From Maricurvus nonylphenolicus (GTDB lineage: Bacteria; Pseudomonadota; Gammaproteobacteria; Pseudomonadales; Cellvibrionaceae): a stretch of DNA of 64,000 nt. Shown one piece after another: positions 9,505 to 18,642 of this stretch; position 1 is the stretch's first letter, and the number at the start of each line of letters is the position of its first letter. The notes under the pieces are model-generated. The model saw only the letters and a program-made list of their open reading frames with translations, did not search any database and was not told the origin of the DNA. The position numbers were made by a program, and so were the translations under genes. Where the stretch lies: positions 2,418,001-2,482,000 of the forward strand of contig NZ_AP031498.1 of assembly GCF_042854845.1 (NCBI RefSeq). The letters are read 5' to 3'.

Positions 9505-10023
9505 ATGAGCGATAGCAACACCATTCCAACCACTGATCAACACTGGATGCAGCATGCCCTGAAGCTGGCCGCCAAGGCTGAAGCGTTGGGAGAAGTACCT
9601 GTAGGGGCCGTTGTTGTTAAGGATGGCGAAGTGGTGGGTGAAGGCTGGAATCAGCCTATCAGTGGCCATGATCCGACGGCTCATGCCGAAATTATGGCTT
9701 TGCGCCAGGCCGCTCAACGACTGCAGAACTACCGCCTGCCTGGCTGTGAGATGTACATCACCATCGAACCCTGCACCATGTGCTCAGGGGCTATTGTACA
9801 TGCGCGTATCTCGCGGGTGATCTTTGCTGCGCCTGAGCCTAAGGCTGGGGCAGTGTTGAGCAATGGTCAGGTGTTTGATGCTGAGCATATGAACCATCGT
9901 GTCACATATACCTCTGGCGTTTGTGAGGAGGAAGCTGTTGGGCAGATTCAGGCTTTCTTTAAGCGACGTCGGGCTGAGGCTAAGGCTCTTAAGAAGGGTG
10001 CTTCTCGGAGTGAAGATAAATAA
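9505..10023 (+). CDS. tadA: tRNA-specific adenosine deaminase TadA
   Basis: 172 residues. Deaminase zinc motifs are intact: HAE (His60, Glu62) and PCTMC (Cys90, Cys93). TadA converts A34 to inosine in tRNA-Arg(ACG) and is essential in most bacteria. ATG 9505 lies 13 bases after the rlmA stop; the frame opens earlier inside rlmA but the family start fits 9505. The C-terminus is rich in Arg and Lys, as in other TadA proteins. Nothing was recognised from 10024 to 10147 downstream. Confidence 0.93.
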   Translation: MSDSNTIPTTDQHWMQHALKLAAKAEALGEVPVGAVVVKDGEVVGEGWNQPISGHDPTAHAEIMALRQAAQRLQNYRLPGCEMYITIEPCTMCSGAIVHARISRVIFAAPEPKAGAVLSNGQVFDAEHMNHRVTYTSGVCEEEAVGQIQAFFKRRRAEAKALKKGASRSEDK

Positions 10024-10147
10024 ATCCGGAGCCAGCCGGTAAAGCTGCTCTTCGCGCCCATAAGCGGGGTTGTAGCACCAATCCCCTGATAGCAATTAGA
10101 AATATTAAGAACAATTTGTAATATCGCCTAATTATTAGGCATATTGA

Positions 10148-10176
10148 TTGAGTCCTGTCTTGATTGTTGTTATAGT
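10148..10176 (+). promoter_or_regulatory. Sigma70-type promoter of a long-leader transcript
   Basis: TTGAGT (10148-10153), a 17-base spacer, then TATAGT (10171-10176) and a GC-rich discriminator. It points toward a 35-codon ORF at 10419 and a strong terminator at 10585, giving a predicted transcript of about 430 bases with a leader of about 240 bases. I could not match that leader to a known RNA family (no SRP, 6S, tmRNA or RNase P signature). Confidence 0.55.
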
Positions 10177-10418
10177 GCGCGCCGCGTGATGCCAACAGGT
10201 GATGAATTCTGTTCTAACCTATTGAATTTAAGCTATTTTTTGCTTTATCGCTGAATTTTAGGCTTGGCAAACGCTCTCCGTAGTCTGTTGATACGTTATT
10301 GCCGCTTTGGGGTGTATTTTTAAGCGGATTTGCATGCAGTACGGGCACGAATTACCTGATTTTTTGAGTCTCTGAGCTTGTCGGTTTTGAAGCTTTGGGG
10401 GGCCTTAAGGAGCTCAAT

Positions 10419-10526
10419 ATGCGTTTAGTTAAGTTGGTGTATTTGAACCATCGTGTTGTGTCGCGGGGTAAACTGGGCGGATTTATGCAGTTGTCCGGTC
10501 AGCGACATGACGGTTACTGGTTTTAA
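10419..10526 (+). CDS. Putative 35-residue small protein
   Basis: Short frame with AAGGAG spaced seven bases from the ATG, between the promoter at 10148 and the terminator at 10585. The product is basic and aromatic: it starts MRLVKLVYLNHRVV, continues RGKLGGFMQLSG and ends HDGYWF. There is no membrane segment or signal peptide. I do not recognise it. The ribosome site, isolated transcript and dedicated terminator favour a real small protein or leader peptide over chance. It is not an obvious attenuator for ggt, because the strong terminator lies 59 bases after its stop. Confidence 0.5.
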   Translation: MRLVKLVYLNHRVVSRGKLGGFMQLSGQRHDGYWF

Positions 10527-10584
10527 GCGAGTGGTTCTTTGATGTAAAGCTTATCCTTCTCACAGGACTTTCCTGCAGGATACT

Positions 10585-10616
10585 AACCCGGTCTGGGTAA
10601 CCAGACCGGGTTTTTT
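10585..10616 (+). terminator. Intrinsic terminator
   Basis: Perfect 12-base-pair stem, AACCCGGTCTGG (10585-10596) with CCAGACCGGGTT (10601-10612), GTAA tetraloop, then a T6 tract. It ends the small-ORF transcript and separates it from ggt. Confidence 0.92.
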
Positions 10617-10720
10617 ATTGCCTGCTATTTGTGGCAGAAATCTCAGCGATGGCTTTGTTTTGGCCGGTAAAGCAGTTACTCTGCTGTTCTATTCCTCTGT
10701 TGGCTTTAAGGAGCTAAGCC

Positions 10721-12418
10721 GTGCATCACCCAGCCCGTTCATATCTTGCGTCTCTATTTGTATCCCTGGTTCTTGTCTTTGCCACCTCGGCATGGGCTGA
10801 AGTTGATTATGCTGCGGTAAGTGATGATAAGCAGGGGGCAGTGGCAACCGTTCATCCTGTAGCAACCCAGGCGGGAATAAATGCCCTTGAGCAAGGCGGT
10901 AATGCTATTGATGCAGCGATTGCCGCGGCCTTAACCCTTGGCGTTGTCGATGGCCATAACTCCGGTATTGGTGGTGGATTATTTGCATTGGTTTACTGGG
11001 CTGATGGTCGTGTGGAAGCGATCGATGCTCGGGAAATGGCCCCGGCCAAAGCTCACCGCGATATGTATGTGCGCGACGGTAAAGTGGATAAATCCCTCAG
11101 TAAAACCGGTGCCTTGGCCATGGGGATTCCCGGATCCGTAGCGGCGTTTGAATATCTCTCCAAAAAGGGCGGTAAGCTCGAGTTTTCCCAATTGCTTTTA
11201 CCAGCAGCGGATGTAGCTGAACAGGGTTTTGCCATCGATAAGATTTATGCCAAGCGTATTGCCCGTCATGTGAAAACATTACAACAGTATCCGGGTAGTG
11301 CTGAGGTTCTACTTAATGGAGAAGGCCAAGCCTGGCCCGCAGGTCATAAACTGGTGCAAAAAGATCTGGCTGAAACCTACCGTGGTATAGCTCGTGATGG
11401 CGCAGCTTATTTTTATCGCGGTGAGTTTGCCAAAACCACAGCTGAGTGGATGCAGGCTAATCAAGGCCTTATCAGCCGTGAAGATTTTGCTAACTACCAT
11501 TTGGCCATACGGGAGCCGGTAAGAAGCCAATATGGTGACTATACCCTCTACGGTTTTCCTCCTCCAAGTTCTGGCGGGGTTCATGTTGCACAAATTTTAC
11601 AGATGCTGAGCCATTTTGATTTGAATAAGGCGGATGAGGCCAAGCGTTACCATCTGTTGGGTGAAGCAATGAAGCTGGCTTTTGCTGATCGTGCTCATTG
11701 GTTAGGTGATCCGGATTTTGCCAAAGTGCCCAGAGGCTTAACAGACGCAGGCTATACTAAAGAATTAGCGGGAATGATTAATACGGAGTCTGCCACAGCC
11801 GTTGCCAGTCACCATCAGCCACCCAATGCCGATGTTGATTTATTTGGTAAGCATACCACCCATATTTCTGCGGCGGATAAAGCCGGTAACTGGGTGGCTA
11901 TTACCACCACGGTAAACACCAACTTTGGCAGTAAGGTGATTATTCCTGGCACCGGTGTGATCATGAATAACCAGATGGATGATTTTTCTGCTCAGCCGGG
12001 AGTACCTAATGCCTATGGTTTGGTTGGCACTGAAGCCAATAGTATTCAACCGGGCAAGCGCCCATTATCGAGCATGAGCCCGACTATTATTGTTAAAGAT
12101 AAGCGTCCGGTGATGACAGTTGGTGCCGCTGGTGGTCCAACCATTATTACGCAAGTGGTCCAAGCCATTGTGAATCATCTGACACTGGGTAAGCCGCTTT
12201 ATGACGCGATCGATACGCCGCGAGTCCATCAGCAGTGGAAACCTGATCGCTTATTTGTAGAAGGTAAAATGCCTGCACAAACCAAGCAGGCGTTGGCATC
12301 CAAGGGGCATCAGCTTAAAACCATGGGGCCTTACGGTTCTACCACGGCCATTGCCGTGGATAATAACGGTGAATTTGTTGCGGTATCGGAACCTCGTTTA
12401 CGGGTTCGCAATCGATAA
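10721..12418 (+). CDS. ggt: Gamma-glutamyltransferase (Ggt)
   Basis: 565 residues. A signal peptide (to about residue 27, ATSAWA) exports it to the periplasm. Ggt is made as a precursor that cleaves itself before a threonine, giving two subunits that hydrolyse or transfer the gamma-glutamyl group of glutathione. The cleavage and nucleophile site is the first Thr of KHTTHIS, about residue 379. The early GGNAIDAAIAAALTLGVV and GIGGG segments and the late PLSSMSPTI and GAAGGPTII segments are diagnostic. Start GTG 10721 is preceded by TAAGGAG. The solute-binding gene follows five bases after the stop, so the two are probably cotranscribed. Confidence 0.93.
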   Translation: MHHPARSYLASLFVSLVLVFATSAWAEVDYAAVSDDKQGAVATVHPVATQAGINALEQGGNAIDAAIAAALTLGVVDGHNSGIGGGLFALVYWADGRVEAIDAREMAPAKAHRDMYVRDGKVDKSLSKTGALAMGIPGSVAAFEYLSKKGGKLEFSQLLLPAADVAEQGFAIDKIYAKRIARHVKTLQQYPGSAEVLLNGEGQAWPAGHKLVQKDLAETYRGIARDGAAYFYRGEFAKTTAEWMQANQGLISREDFANYHLAIREPVRSQYGDYTLYGFPPPSSGGVHVAQILQMLSHFDLNKADEAKRYHLLGEAMKLAFADRAHWLGDPDFAKVPRGLTDAGYTKELAGMINTESATAVASHHQPPNADVDLFGKHTTHISAADKAGNWVAITTTVNTNFGSKVIIPGTGVIMNNQMDDFSAQPGVPNAYGLVGTEANSIQPGKRPLSSMSPTIIVKDKRPVMTVGAAGGPTIITQVVQAIVNHLTLGKPLYDAIDTPRVHQQWKPDRLFVEGKMPAQTKQALASKGHQLKTMGPYGSTTAIAVDNNGEFVAVSEPRLRVRNR

Positions 12419-12423
12419 CGTAA

Positions 12424-13215
12424 ATGCTTATGGCAAAACGCAGTATGGCTTATAACGTCAGGCAAGCTTTTTCTCTTATAGTGCTGTGTTATCTCTGCAC
12501 TTGGAGTGGTTTGTTGCATGCTGAGCGTATTAAGGCAGTTCACCTGGTAGAAGAAGCCGACTGGCCGCCATTTACCAACCAAAAGTTAGGCAAAGCAGAG
12601 TCGGGCCTGTCTTTTGATTTGATGCAGGCTATCTTTTCAAGACTGGATATCGCAGTCGACATTTCCCTGTATCCACAAAAGCGCATGTTGTTGAATGTCT
12701 ATGAAGGCAACTTTGACGGCGTCACCATGCTAAGTAAAAACACTGAACGAGAAAAATACCTGGCTTTTAGTGATCCTGTGATGGCAAAGCTGGGGCAGGT
12801 GTATTATCGAGCCGATCGAGCGCATAAACTCGAGTGGCAAACCTATGAGGACTTACGCGGATTAACCATCGGTATCACCCGAGGCCACAATTACGGTGCT
12901 GCATTTGAGGATGCTCGCCAGCGCGGAGGCTTTAACGTGGTAGAAGTAACCCGTGTAGAGCAAAGCTTTTATTTGCTGGCAGCGGGCCGAGTTGATGCAG
13001 TATTTTGTATCGAAATGACCGCCAATCATATTCTGCAGAGCAATCGTTTTAACCGTCAAATAGTACCGGCTGAAACACCTTACTATGAAGGCAGCTATCA
13101 TATTGCTTTATCACGCAAGAGCGCTGCCGGTGAATTGATGGCAGACATCAATGCAACCATTGCCGCTATGCAGGCATCGGGCGATATTGATGCGATTTTG
13201 GCCAAATACCGCTAG
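12424..13215 (+). CDS. Periplasmic solute-binding protein, family 3
   Basis: 263 residues. After a hydrophobic signal segment ending LLHA, the mature protein has the family 3 extracellular solute-binding fold: EEADWPPFTNQ, SGLSFDLMQAIFSRL, the TMLSKNTEREKYLAFSDP stretch and GITRGHNYG. Such proteins normally bind amino acids or related polar solutes for ABC import or signalling. No transporter permease is nearby, so it may be a stand-alone sensor or scavenger. Its position five bases after ggt suggests a link to gamma-glutamyl or amino-acid products; this is inference. Other in-frame ATGs at 12430 and 12445 could be the true start. Confidence 0.8.
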   Translation: MLMAKRSMAYNVRQAFSLIVLCYLCTWSGLLHAERIKAVHLVEEADWPPFTNQKLGKAESGLSFDLMQAIFSRLDIAVDISLYPQKRMLLNVYEGNFDGVTMLSKNTEREKYLAFSDPVMAKLGQVYYRADRAHKLEWQTYEDLRGLTIGITRGHNYGAAFEDARQRGGFNVVEVTRVEQSFYLLAAGRVDAVFCIEMTANHILQSNRFNRQIVPAETPYYEGSYHIALSRKSAAGELMADINATIAAMQASGDIDAILAKYR

Positions 13216-13217
13216 TT

Positions 13218-13811
13218 ATGGAAGGTTCGTATGAGCATGGCCTGGACGGCCTCAGCCTGCTTGATATTATTCAGGCCCACCCGCAGGGGCTAAAGGAGTA
13301 CGACTTACTCCAAGCTATTTATGAACCACTGAGTGAAGCGGAAACACCGAATATCAGTGATAGCCTAACGCTGTTTCAGCAACACTTCTGGTTGTTTCAT
13401 ACACTTTATAAACTACGAGATTATCTGCATCTTCAGGGGCAGGGGAGTTTGGTGATCGAGCCGCTGAATATTCAGTGGTTACCTGAATTTCAAACCTCAG
13501 GCGCGGAAGAACTACCCGGCTTGCATGATCCATTGCGAGACTACTACCTGAACCTGGAAAACCTTAGCGGTACCGGGCGGGATGATGTCGATAAGCTTTT
13601 GTCGAGTTTTTGGGAACGCCTGGTTGATGATGCCGACAAGATACAGGCCTTGGCCTTATTTGATTTGCCGGTAGAGACCGATTACCCCTCGATCAAGCGT
13701 CGTTATCGCCAATTGTTAAGCGATGTTCATCCTGATCGAGGTGGCTGCCATGAACAGACTGTCGCACTCAATGACGCCATGAGCGTATTAAAGCGCTGTT
13801 ATTCTCCCTGA
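13218..13811 (+). CDS. DnaJ-related J-domain protein
   Basis: 197 residues. The N-terminal two-thirds matches the DnaJ-related N-terminal family (GLSLLDIIQAHPQGLKEYDLL, FQQHFWLFHTLYKL). The C-terminus is a J domain with YPSIKRRYRQLLSDVHPDRGG, so the HPD motif that stimulates DnaK is present. It lies two bases after the solute-binding gene. Its 3-prime end overlaps the convergent PepSY gene by 13 bases, so the two stops are interleaved. Confidence 0.87.
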   Translation: MEGSYEHGLDGLSLLDIIQAHPQGLKEYDLLQAIYEPLSEAETPNISDSLTLFQQHFWLFHTLYKLRDYLHLQGQGSLVIEPLNIQWLPEFQTSGAEELPGLHDPLRDYYLNLENLSGTGRDDVDKLLSSFWERLVDDADKIQALALFDLPVETDYPSIKRRYRQLLSDVHPDRGGCHEQTVALNDAMSVLKRCYSP

Positions 13812-15394
13812 TCGGTTTGCGGGTTCCATTGATTCACCGTCTGAGGTGAAGGCTGGCGATTGACTGGCCGGCTTCTACGACGTAATTGCATGACACCAAA
13901 CACCGTAAAGATACCGATGACTAACAAGGTGGCAACAATCAGGATGTCGCGTTTAAAGCGGCCCATCAGTGGCGTCAGATGATTCCATTTGTGTAACAGT
14001 GAGAAAGACCAGGATTCATAGCGATCAATGGCCCGGTTTTGATCCACTAGAACACCACTGGCGGGATCGACAAAAATCCGGTGTTGCTCATCATTAGCAA
14101 AATCCACCTGCCAAACCGGTAGACGCTTGTTACGAAAATCGTAACCGGGGCCAAAGCGTTTAATCTGTAGAACCTGCACAATATCTTCAGTGTTCAAACC
14201 TGTCAGGCCCACAGCCATAAATTGCGCCATCTGTTGGTCGGTAAGTGTAGCCTTATTGCCGGTCGCACTATCCAGATAAATCGCCCCAGATTCTTTTGGC
14301 CGCCCCTGATAAACCTGTTGACGAGAGGGTACAGTTTTATCAGTGACTGCTTTGCTGAGACGGTAATAAATCTGGTTATCAGCAGCAATTACATTCACTG
14401 CATTTAAGGGCGTATTTGATAAAGCGAACTGCTCCAGTGTTGTTGACGGGTCACTGCTTGCATTGGCTAATTCCAGAGAGCGCAAGTCCATAACTGGCGG
14501 TAATTGAATACCGATGACACGTTCATCGCCTGGTGCAATATAGGCGCTTTGTAATAAATGATAAAAACCACTGGCGGACCAACCCAAAATCGGTAACCAC
14601 AGCGCGTAGCCGAGTATTCTGTGCCAGTAACGAGTGGCTTGCGGCATCCGGCGTTGTTTAAGCAGGGCTAGCAGCGATAATCCGGTAATAGCCATCGTTG
14701 CCAGGCAGCACATAAACAGTGCTATTAGAATCACTCGAATCCATTCGACGCCTGCTTTGGTTGAATCTGTGCTGGCAGATAACCAATCCCAGCTGTGCAG
14801 CGCTTGAAACAGACCCTGCAAAACACGCTTGGTTTGATTACTGAGTGAAGCCAGAGCGTTGGTTTCCGTATGGATATAGGCCGTTAATTGTTCGCTGCCG
14901 GCGAATTCAATGCGGTAAACCGGCAGTAGGCGGTTAACCCAGGGGTATTGATGATTGAACTCCGTTTGCATGGTTACAGCATCAATCTCGGACTGAGGCC
15001 GGCCGGTGTAGTAACTGGCCAGCCAACGAGCCTGCTGCTGATCGTAATCAGTGAGCTCGTGTTGTGTCTTCAGATCAAAATAGCGGCGAGGTTTCCCTGC
15101 CGCTTCGGTGATCTGTAATAGCGGTCCGTTTTCGCTGGCGATAACTTTGGCAACGTGTGCCTGGTTCACTGCATTCTCACGCAGCACACGTGGAATGGTG
15201 TCAACAAGCTGACTATTTATCTGCATTGACGGCGGAAAGAAGCTAACTGCCTTGGGGCCGAACCACGCCATCAGCGGGTGGGTGATGGCTGACAACCCCC
15301 AAATTAAAATTGCGGCCGCCGTCCACCAGCCCAATGCTCTATGCCACCGCAGGTTGGTTAACCGCGCGGTTTTAGTTTGTGATGTCGATAACAT
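13799..15394 (-). CDS. PepSY-associated membrane protein
   Basis: About 531 residues. The PepSY_TM architecture shows a first helix (about 20-42, RALGWWTAAAILIWGLSAITHPLM), a periplasmic region, helices near 215-245 and 260-285, a second periplasmic PepSY-like region and a last helix near 480-505. Proteins of this type next to TonB receptors are thought to act as inner-membrane reductases or release factors for imported metal complexes. It follows its receptor by 12 bases. ATG 15394 is preferred over TTG 15406. The substrate is unknown. Confidence 0.82.
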   Translation of the reverse strand: MLSTSQTKTARLTNLRWHRALGWWTAAAILIWGLSAITHPLMAWFGPKAVSFFPPSMQINSQLVDTIPRVLRENAVNQAHVAKVIASENGPLLQITEAAGKPRRYFDLKTQHELTDYDQQQARWLASYYTGRPQSEIDAVTMQTEFNHQYPWVNRLLPVYRIEFAGSEQLTAYIHTETNALASLSNQTKRVLQGLFQALHSWDWLSASTDSTKAGVEWIRVILIALFMCCLATMAITGLSLLALLKQRRMPQATRYWHRILGYALWLPILGWSASGFYHLLQSAYIAPGDERVIGIQLPPVMDLRSLELANASSDPSTTLEQFALSNTPLNAVNVIAADNQIYYRLSKAVTDKTVPSRQQVYQGRPKESGAIYLDSATGNKATLTDQQMAQFMAVGLTGLNTEDIVQVLQIKRFGPGYDFRNKRLPVWQVDFANDEQHRIFVDPASGVLVDQNRAIDRYESWSFSLLHKWNHLTPLMGRFKRDILIVATLLVIGIFTVFGVMQLRRRSRPVNRQPSPQTVNQWNPQTDQGE

Positions 15395-15406
15395 GGTTGT
15401 TCCCAA

Positions 15407-17515
15407 TTAGAAACTTAAACGTACACCGGCATACACACTGCGCGGCAAGCCTGGACGATAGCTAATGTCTGGATCACCTACCTGATTGGAGGTGTAGGTG
15501 GAGTAGCGTTCATCGCTAATATTCATAACGCGCAGGTAGGTGGAAAGCTGAGGGCTGACTTCATAGTGCAGTCGCAGATTCACCAACTCGTGGCCATCGT
15601 ATTTAGCCGTGTTGGTTTGGTCTGTGTAGTATTCACCCAGGTATTCATATTCAAGACTGGCACTGGCCTTGGGCAGGAATGGTGGCTTGTAAGTCAGGTT
15701 CAGGTTAGCGGTTTTCTTCGGCGCTTTGGCGACATCAAAACCTGCAAAGTTGATGCTTTGCAGTGAAGGCCAAACTAAATACACGTAACTGAAATCCTCG
15801 TAGCGCTGGCGGGTGTAATTGGCAGCCAAACTAACGCTGAAGTTGTCGGTGATTTGGCTTTGCAGGCTTAACTCAATACCCTTGTGGCTGGTTTCGCCGG
15901 CGTTAACGGATTTACGATCGGAGCCATCGATAAAGCTAACGATATCGTTTTCGATGTCCATGTCGTAAATGGCCAGTTCATAAGCAAGACGTGGTGAGAA
16001 GCGACCACGTAATCCCAATTCAACGCTGTCAGATGTCACAGGTTCCAGCTGATCACTTTCGAGGCTTGAACCTGGGCGGAATAGATTGCCGATTGTCGGT
16101 GCGCGGAAGGCTTGGCGGTAGCTAAGATACGCGTTGTGGTTGCTGGTGTATTGATACACCAAACCGAGTTTGGGACTGACTTCATCGTAGCGCAGGGTTT
16201 GAGATTCAGGGCGCAGGTGGCGGCTATCAACAGCTTGGCCTGCCAGTTTGTCGGAGTAATCGACTTCAAAATAATCGTAGCGGGCGCCGGCGTTTAGGCG
16301 CCATTTCTCAGCGAACTGCCATTCCAGGTGGATATAAGGGGCTAGGGACAACTGATCAGACTCAAAGTCGTAATGTTTATTGCCAGTCTTTTGATAGTCG
16401 GTAAACAGGTCGCCCTGTGTGGTTACCGTAATATCTTCTTCCTCGTAGGTTGAGGGCGTATAGTCAATATCCAAGCCGGTAATGACTTGTACACGGTCTT
16501 GCCACAGATTTTGTCTAAATTTCAGCAGGGCACCATAGGACTGGAATTGGTAATCTCGCACATTGGGATCATAGGTAACCATCCAGCTGGGCATCATTTC
16601 CATCGAGTTGTCGCGATAAAATGGTGTGATGGTCAGCAGTTGGTCATCCGTCATTTGATAATTAAATTCTGCGGATAGACGCAGGGCTTTAACATCGCGA
16701 TAACCGATGTCACCCTGGTAGCGGTTCTTTTTCGGATCGTTTTTGTAATCATCATATTCCAGTGATGAAACGCCGCTTTGCTCGATATCGCTGTAAGACC
16801 CCAGGACTTTCAGCTTTAGCTTATCAGTCAGTTGATTGTCGTAACGCAGAGTGGTGGAGTAGCGCGTGTAGTCTGCGTTATCGCGATAACCGTCACTGTC
16901 GGTCGCATTAATATCAATGCGCAGACCGCTGTGATCATTAATGCCCGTAGCAAAAGACGTCAGTAAACGTTTCCAGCCGTGTGAGCCGGCTTCCAGATTA
17001 ATATCGGTTTCTGATGCCTGATTGATAGGGGCGGGTTTGGTCAGTGAGTTAATAACACCGCCAATCGCATCACTACCATACAGTGCAGAGGCAGGGCCTT
17101 TAGTGACTTCCAGGCGACTGCTCTGAGGAATGTTCACTTCATACAGACCGTTATGGTTGAAGTAGCCGGTAGGGCGGGTGGGTACGCCGTCTTCCAAAAA
17201 CAGGTAAACACCGGAGGTAGTGATAGGTTGGCGAATAGCCGACATATGGCCTTCACCGCCCAGGTTATTAACATGTACACCGGCAATTTGATTGAGTGCT
17301 TCAGCAGGGTGGGAGGGGGCAATCAGTTCAAGATCCTGCTCGCTCAGAACACTTACGGATTCACTGAGTGTTGATTTATCTTTTGCTTCGCGGGTGGCGG
17401 TTACCACCATGGTTTCCATTGCCGAAGTGTTTTGTGTCGCCGCGAAGCCATTAGAATGTGAGAAGGTGATAGCGGAAGCTATAGCCAAACTAAGTGGTGT
17501 CAATGCTACACGCAT
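15407..17515 (-). CDS. TonB-dependent outer-membrane receptor
   Basis: 702 residues from ATG 17515 (the frame opens earlier at 17611, but the signal peptide starts here). The signal peptide ends near GFAA. A TonB box-like METMVVTATRE is followed by a plug domain with VTKGPASALYGSDAIGGVIN. The beta-barrel ends in VYAGVRLSF, with terminal Phe as expected for barrel insertion. FRAPT is present but the NPNL box of heme receptors is not. No Fur box was found; a 33-base dyad lies 71-103 bases upstream of the start. Substrate unknown, probably a metal chelate given the PepSY partner downstream. Confidence 0.85.
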   Translation of the reverse strand: MRVALTPLSLAIASAITFSHSNGFAATQNTSAMETMVVTATREAKDKSTLSESVSVLSEQDLELIAPSHPAEALNQIAGVHVNNLGGEGHMSAIRQPITTSGVYLFLEDGVPTRPTGYFNHNGLYEVNIPQSSRLEVTKGPASALYGSDAIGGVINSLTKPAPINQASETDINLEAGSHGWKRLLTSFATGINDHSGLRIDINATDSDGYRDNADYTRYSTTLRYDNQLTDKLKLKVLGSYSDIEQSGVSSLEYDDYKNDPKKNRYQGDIGYRDVKALRLSAEFNYQMTDDQLLTITPFYRDNSMEMMPSWMVTYDPNVRDYQFQSYGALLKFRQNLWQDRVQVITGLDIDYTPSTYEEEDITVTTQGDLFTDYQKTGNKHYDFESDQLSLAPYIHLEWQFAEKWRLNAGARYDYFEVDYSDKLAGQAVDSRHLRPESQTLRYDEVSPKLGLVYQYTSNHNAYLSYRQAFRAPTIGNLFRPGSSLESDQLEPVTSDSVELGLRGRFSPRLAYELAIYDMDIENDIVSFIDGSDRKSVNAGETSHKGIELSLQSQITDNFSVSLAANYTRQRYEDFSYVYLVWPSLQSINFAGFDVAKAPKKTANLNLTYKPPFLPKASASLEYEYLGEYYTDQTNTAKYDGHELVNLRLHYEVSPQLSTYLRVMNISDERYSTYTSNQVGDPDISYRPGLPRSVYAGVRLSF

Positions 17516-17585
17516 GATAATTGTCCCCAAGGTTTTTTTGGGGCGAAATTGTAGTGTGCGGCTTAGGTGGGCGGAATGCGGTAAA

Positions 17586-17618
17586 TTGTCACATGTGGCA
17601 GATTGCCGCATGTGACAA
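17586..17618. promoter_or_regulatory. 33-base dyad upstream of receptor-PepSY operon
   Basis: TTGTCACATG (17586-17595) and CATGTGACAA (17609-17618) are perfect inverted arms, and GGCA/TGCC (17597-17600, 17604-17607) extends the symmetry about the same centre, so 14 of 16 positions pair. It lies between the cmoB stop and the receptor start, with no T-tract. It looks like an operator rather than a terminator. It does not match Fur. Confidence 0.5.
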
Positions 17619-17662
17619 ATTGTCGCGCTTGCTGTTGCTAGAGTTTTACGTGTACGGGAAAG

Positions 17663-18637
17663 TTATTGCGGTGCTTCAGCAACAAAAACGGCACGCATGG
17701 GAGCGGGGTGCCCTTCGGCGGTGAGTTCAGGGTTTTGCGGGTCCAGAAACTCGGGTAGGGAATGGAAACGCATCCAATCGGTAGCGCGCTGTTCATCGGT
17801 AGTGGTTACATTACAGTCCACCATGCGTGGATTTTTATAGCCGCATTTTCGCAGCCAGGAAATCAACGTATCGCAGCTCGGTAAAAACCAGACATTATTC
17901 ATCTTGGCGTAGCGGCCTTCAGGCACGAGAACGTCACCTAATTTGCCATCAATTACCAGGGTTTCCAGAACCAGCTGGCCACCGGGGCGCAGTGTCGCTT
18001 TAAGCTCACGCAGATGATCCATTGGTGAACGCCGATGGTAAAGCACACCCATAGAAAAGGTGGTGTCAAAGGCTTGCAGGTTAGCTGGCAGCGCTTCAAT
18101 ACCTACGGGTAATACATCGACAGGCGATTGGCCAATAAAGTGTTTCAGGCAGTAAAACTGCACCACAAACCTCGGCGAGGGATCAATGCCAATCACCTGT
18201 CGGGCGCCTTCACCCAGCATGCGCCAGCAGTGGTAACCGTTGCCGCAGCCAACATCGAGAATTAAACGGTCTTTTAGTGGTGCCAGATGTGGCAGTACGC
18301 GATCCCACTTCCAGTCCGAACGCCATTCGGTATCAATAAACGTACCGTGGACGTGGTAGGGGCCTTTGCGCCAGGGAATCAATAATTCCAGAGCGGAGCG
18401 GATTTGCTCGCGGGTTTTATCGTCACAGTCATCTTCATGGCCGACGGCGACTTGTTGTCTCAGTTCGACAGTGTTTGTAGGTACTTCGGGTAAAGCATCA
18501 AGAGCTTCATACCAACCGGGCAGGTCCCCAAAGCGTTGGGTATCCAGGCCGCGGGCAATCTGTTCAGGCAATAGTTTTAGCCAGGGTTCCAGCTTGGTAT
18601 CTTTCAAGCTGTGAAGTAATGCAGAGTAATCGATCAT
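17663..18637 (-). CDS. cmoB: tRNA U34 carboxymethyltransferase CmoB
   Basis: 324 residues, the usual length. CmoB transfers a carboxymethyl group from carboxy-SAM to 5-hydroxyuridine at tRNA position 34, giving cmo5U. Family signatures are WRKGPYHVHGTFIDTEWRSD, the cofactor motif ILDVGCGNGYHCWRM and DTTFSMGVLYHRRSP. The start is six bases after the cmoA stop, so the pair is cotranscribed. Confidence 0.95.
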   Translation of the reverse strand: MIDYSALLHSLKDTKLEPWLKLLPEQIARGLDTQRFGDLPGWYEALDALPEVPTNTVELRQQVAVGHEDDCDDKTREQIRSALELLIPWRKGPYHVHGTFIDTEWRSDWKWDRVLPHLAPLKDRLILDVGCGNGYHCWRMLGEGARQVIGIDPSPRFVVQFYCLKHFIGQSPVDVLPVGIEALPANLQAFDTTFSMGVLYHRRSPMDHLRELKATLRPGGQLVLETLVIDGKLGDVLVPEGRYAKMNNVWFLPSCDTLISWLRKCGYKNPRMVDCNVTTTDEQRATDWMRFHSLPEFLDPQNPELTAEGHPAPMRAVFVAEAPQ

Positions 18638-18642
18638 GGTGA

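Noticed and set aside
10177..10418. Known housekeeping RNA (SRP, 6S, tmRNA or RNase P) in the long leader
   Set aside because: None of the conserved core sequences of these RNAs is present and the length does not fit.
17586..17618. Fur box at the first receptor
   Set aside because: The dyad has no GATAAT-type core; similarity to Fur consensus is at chance level.
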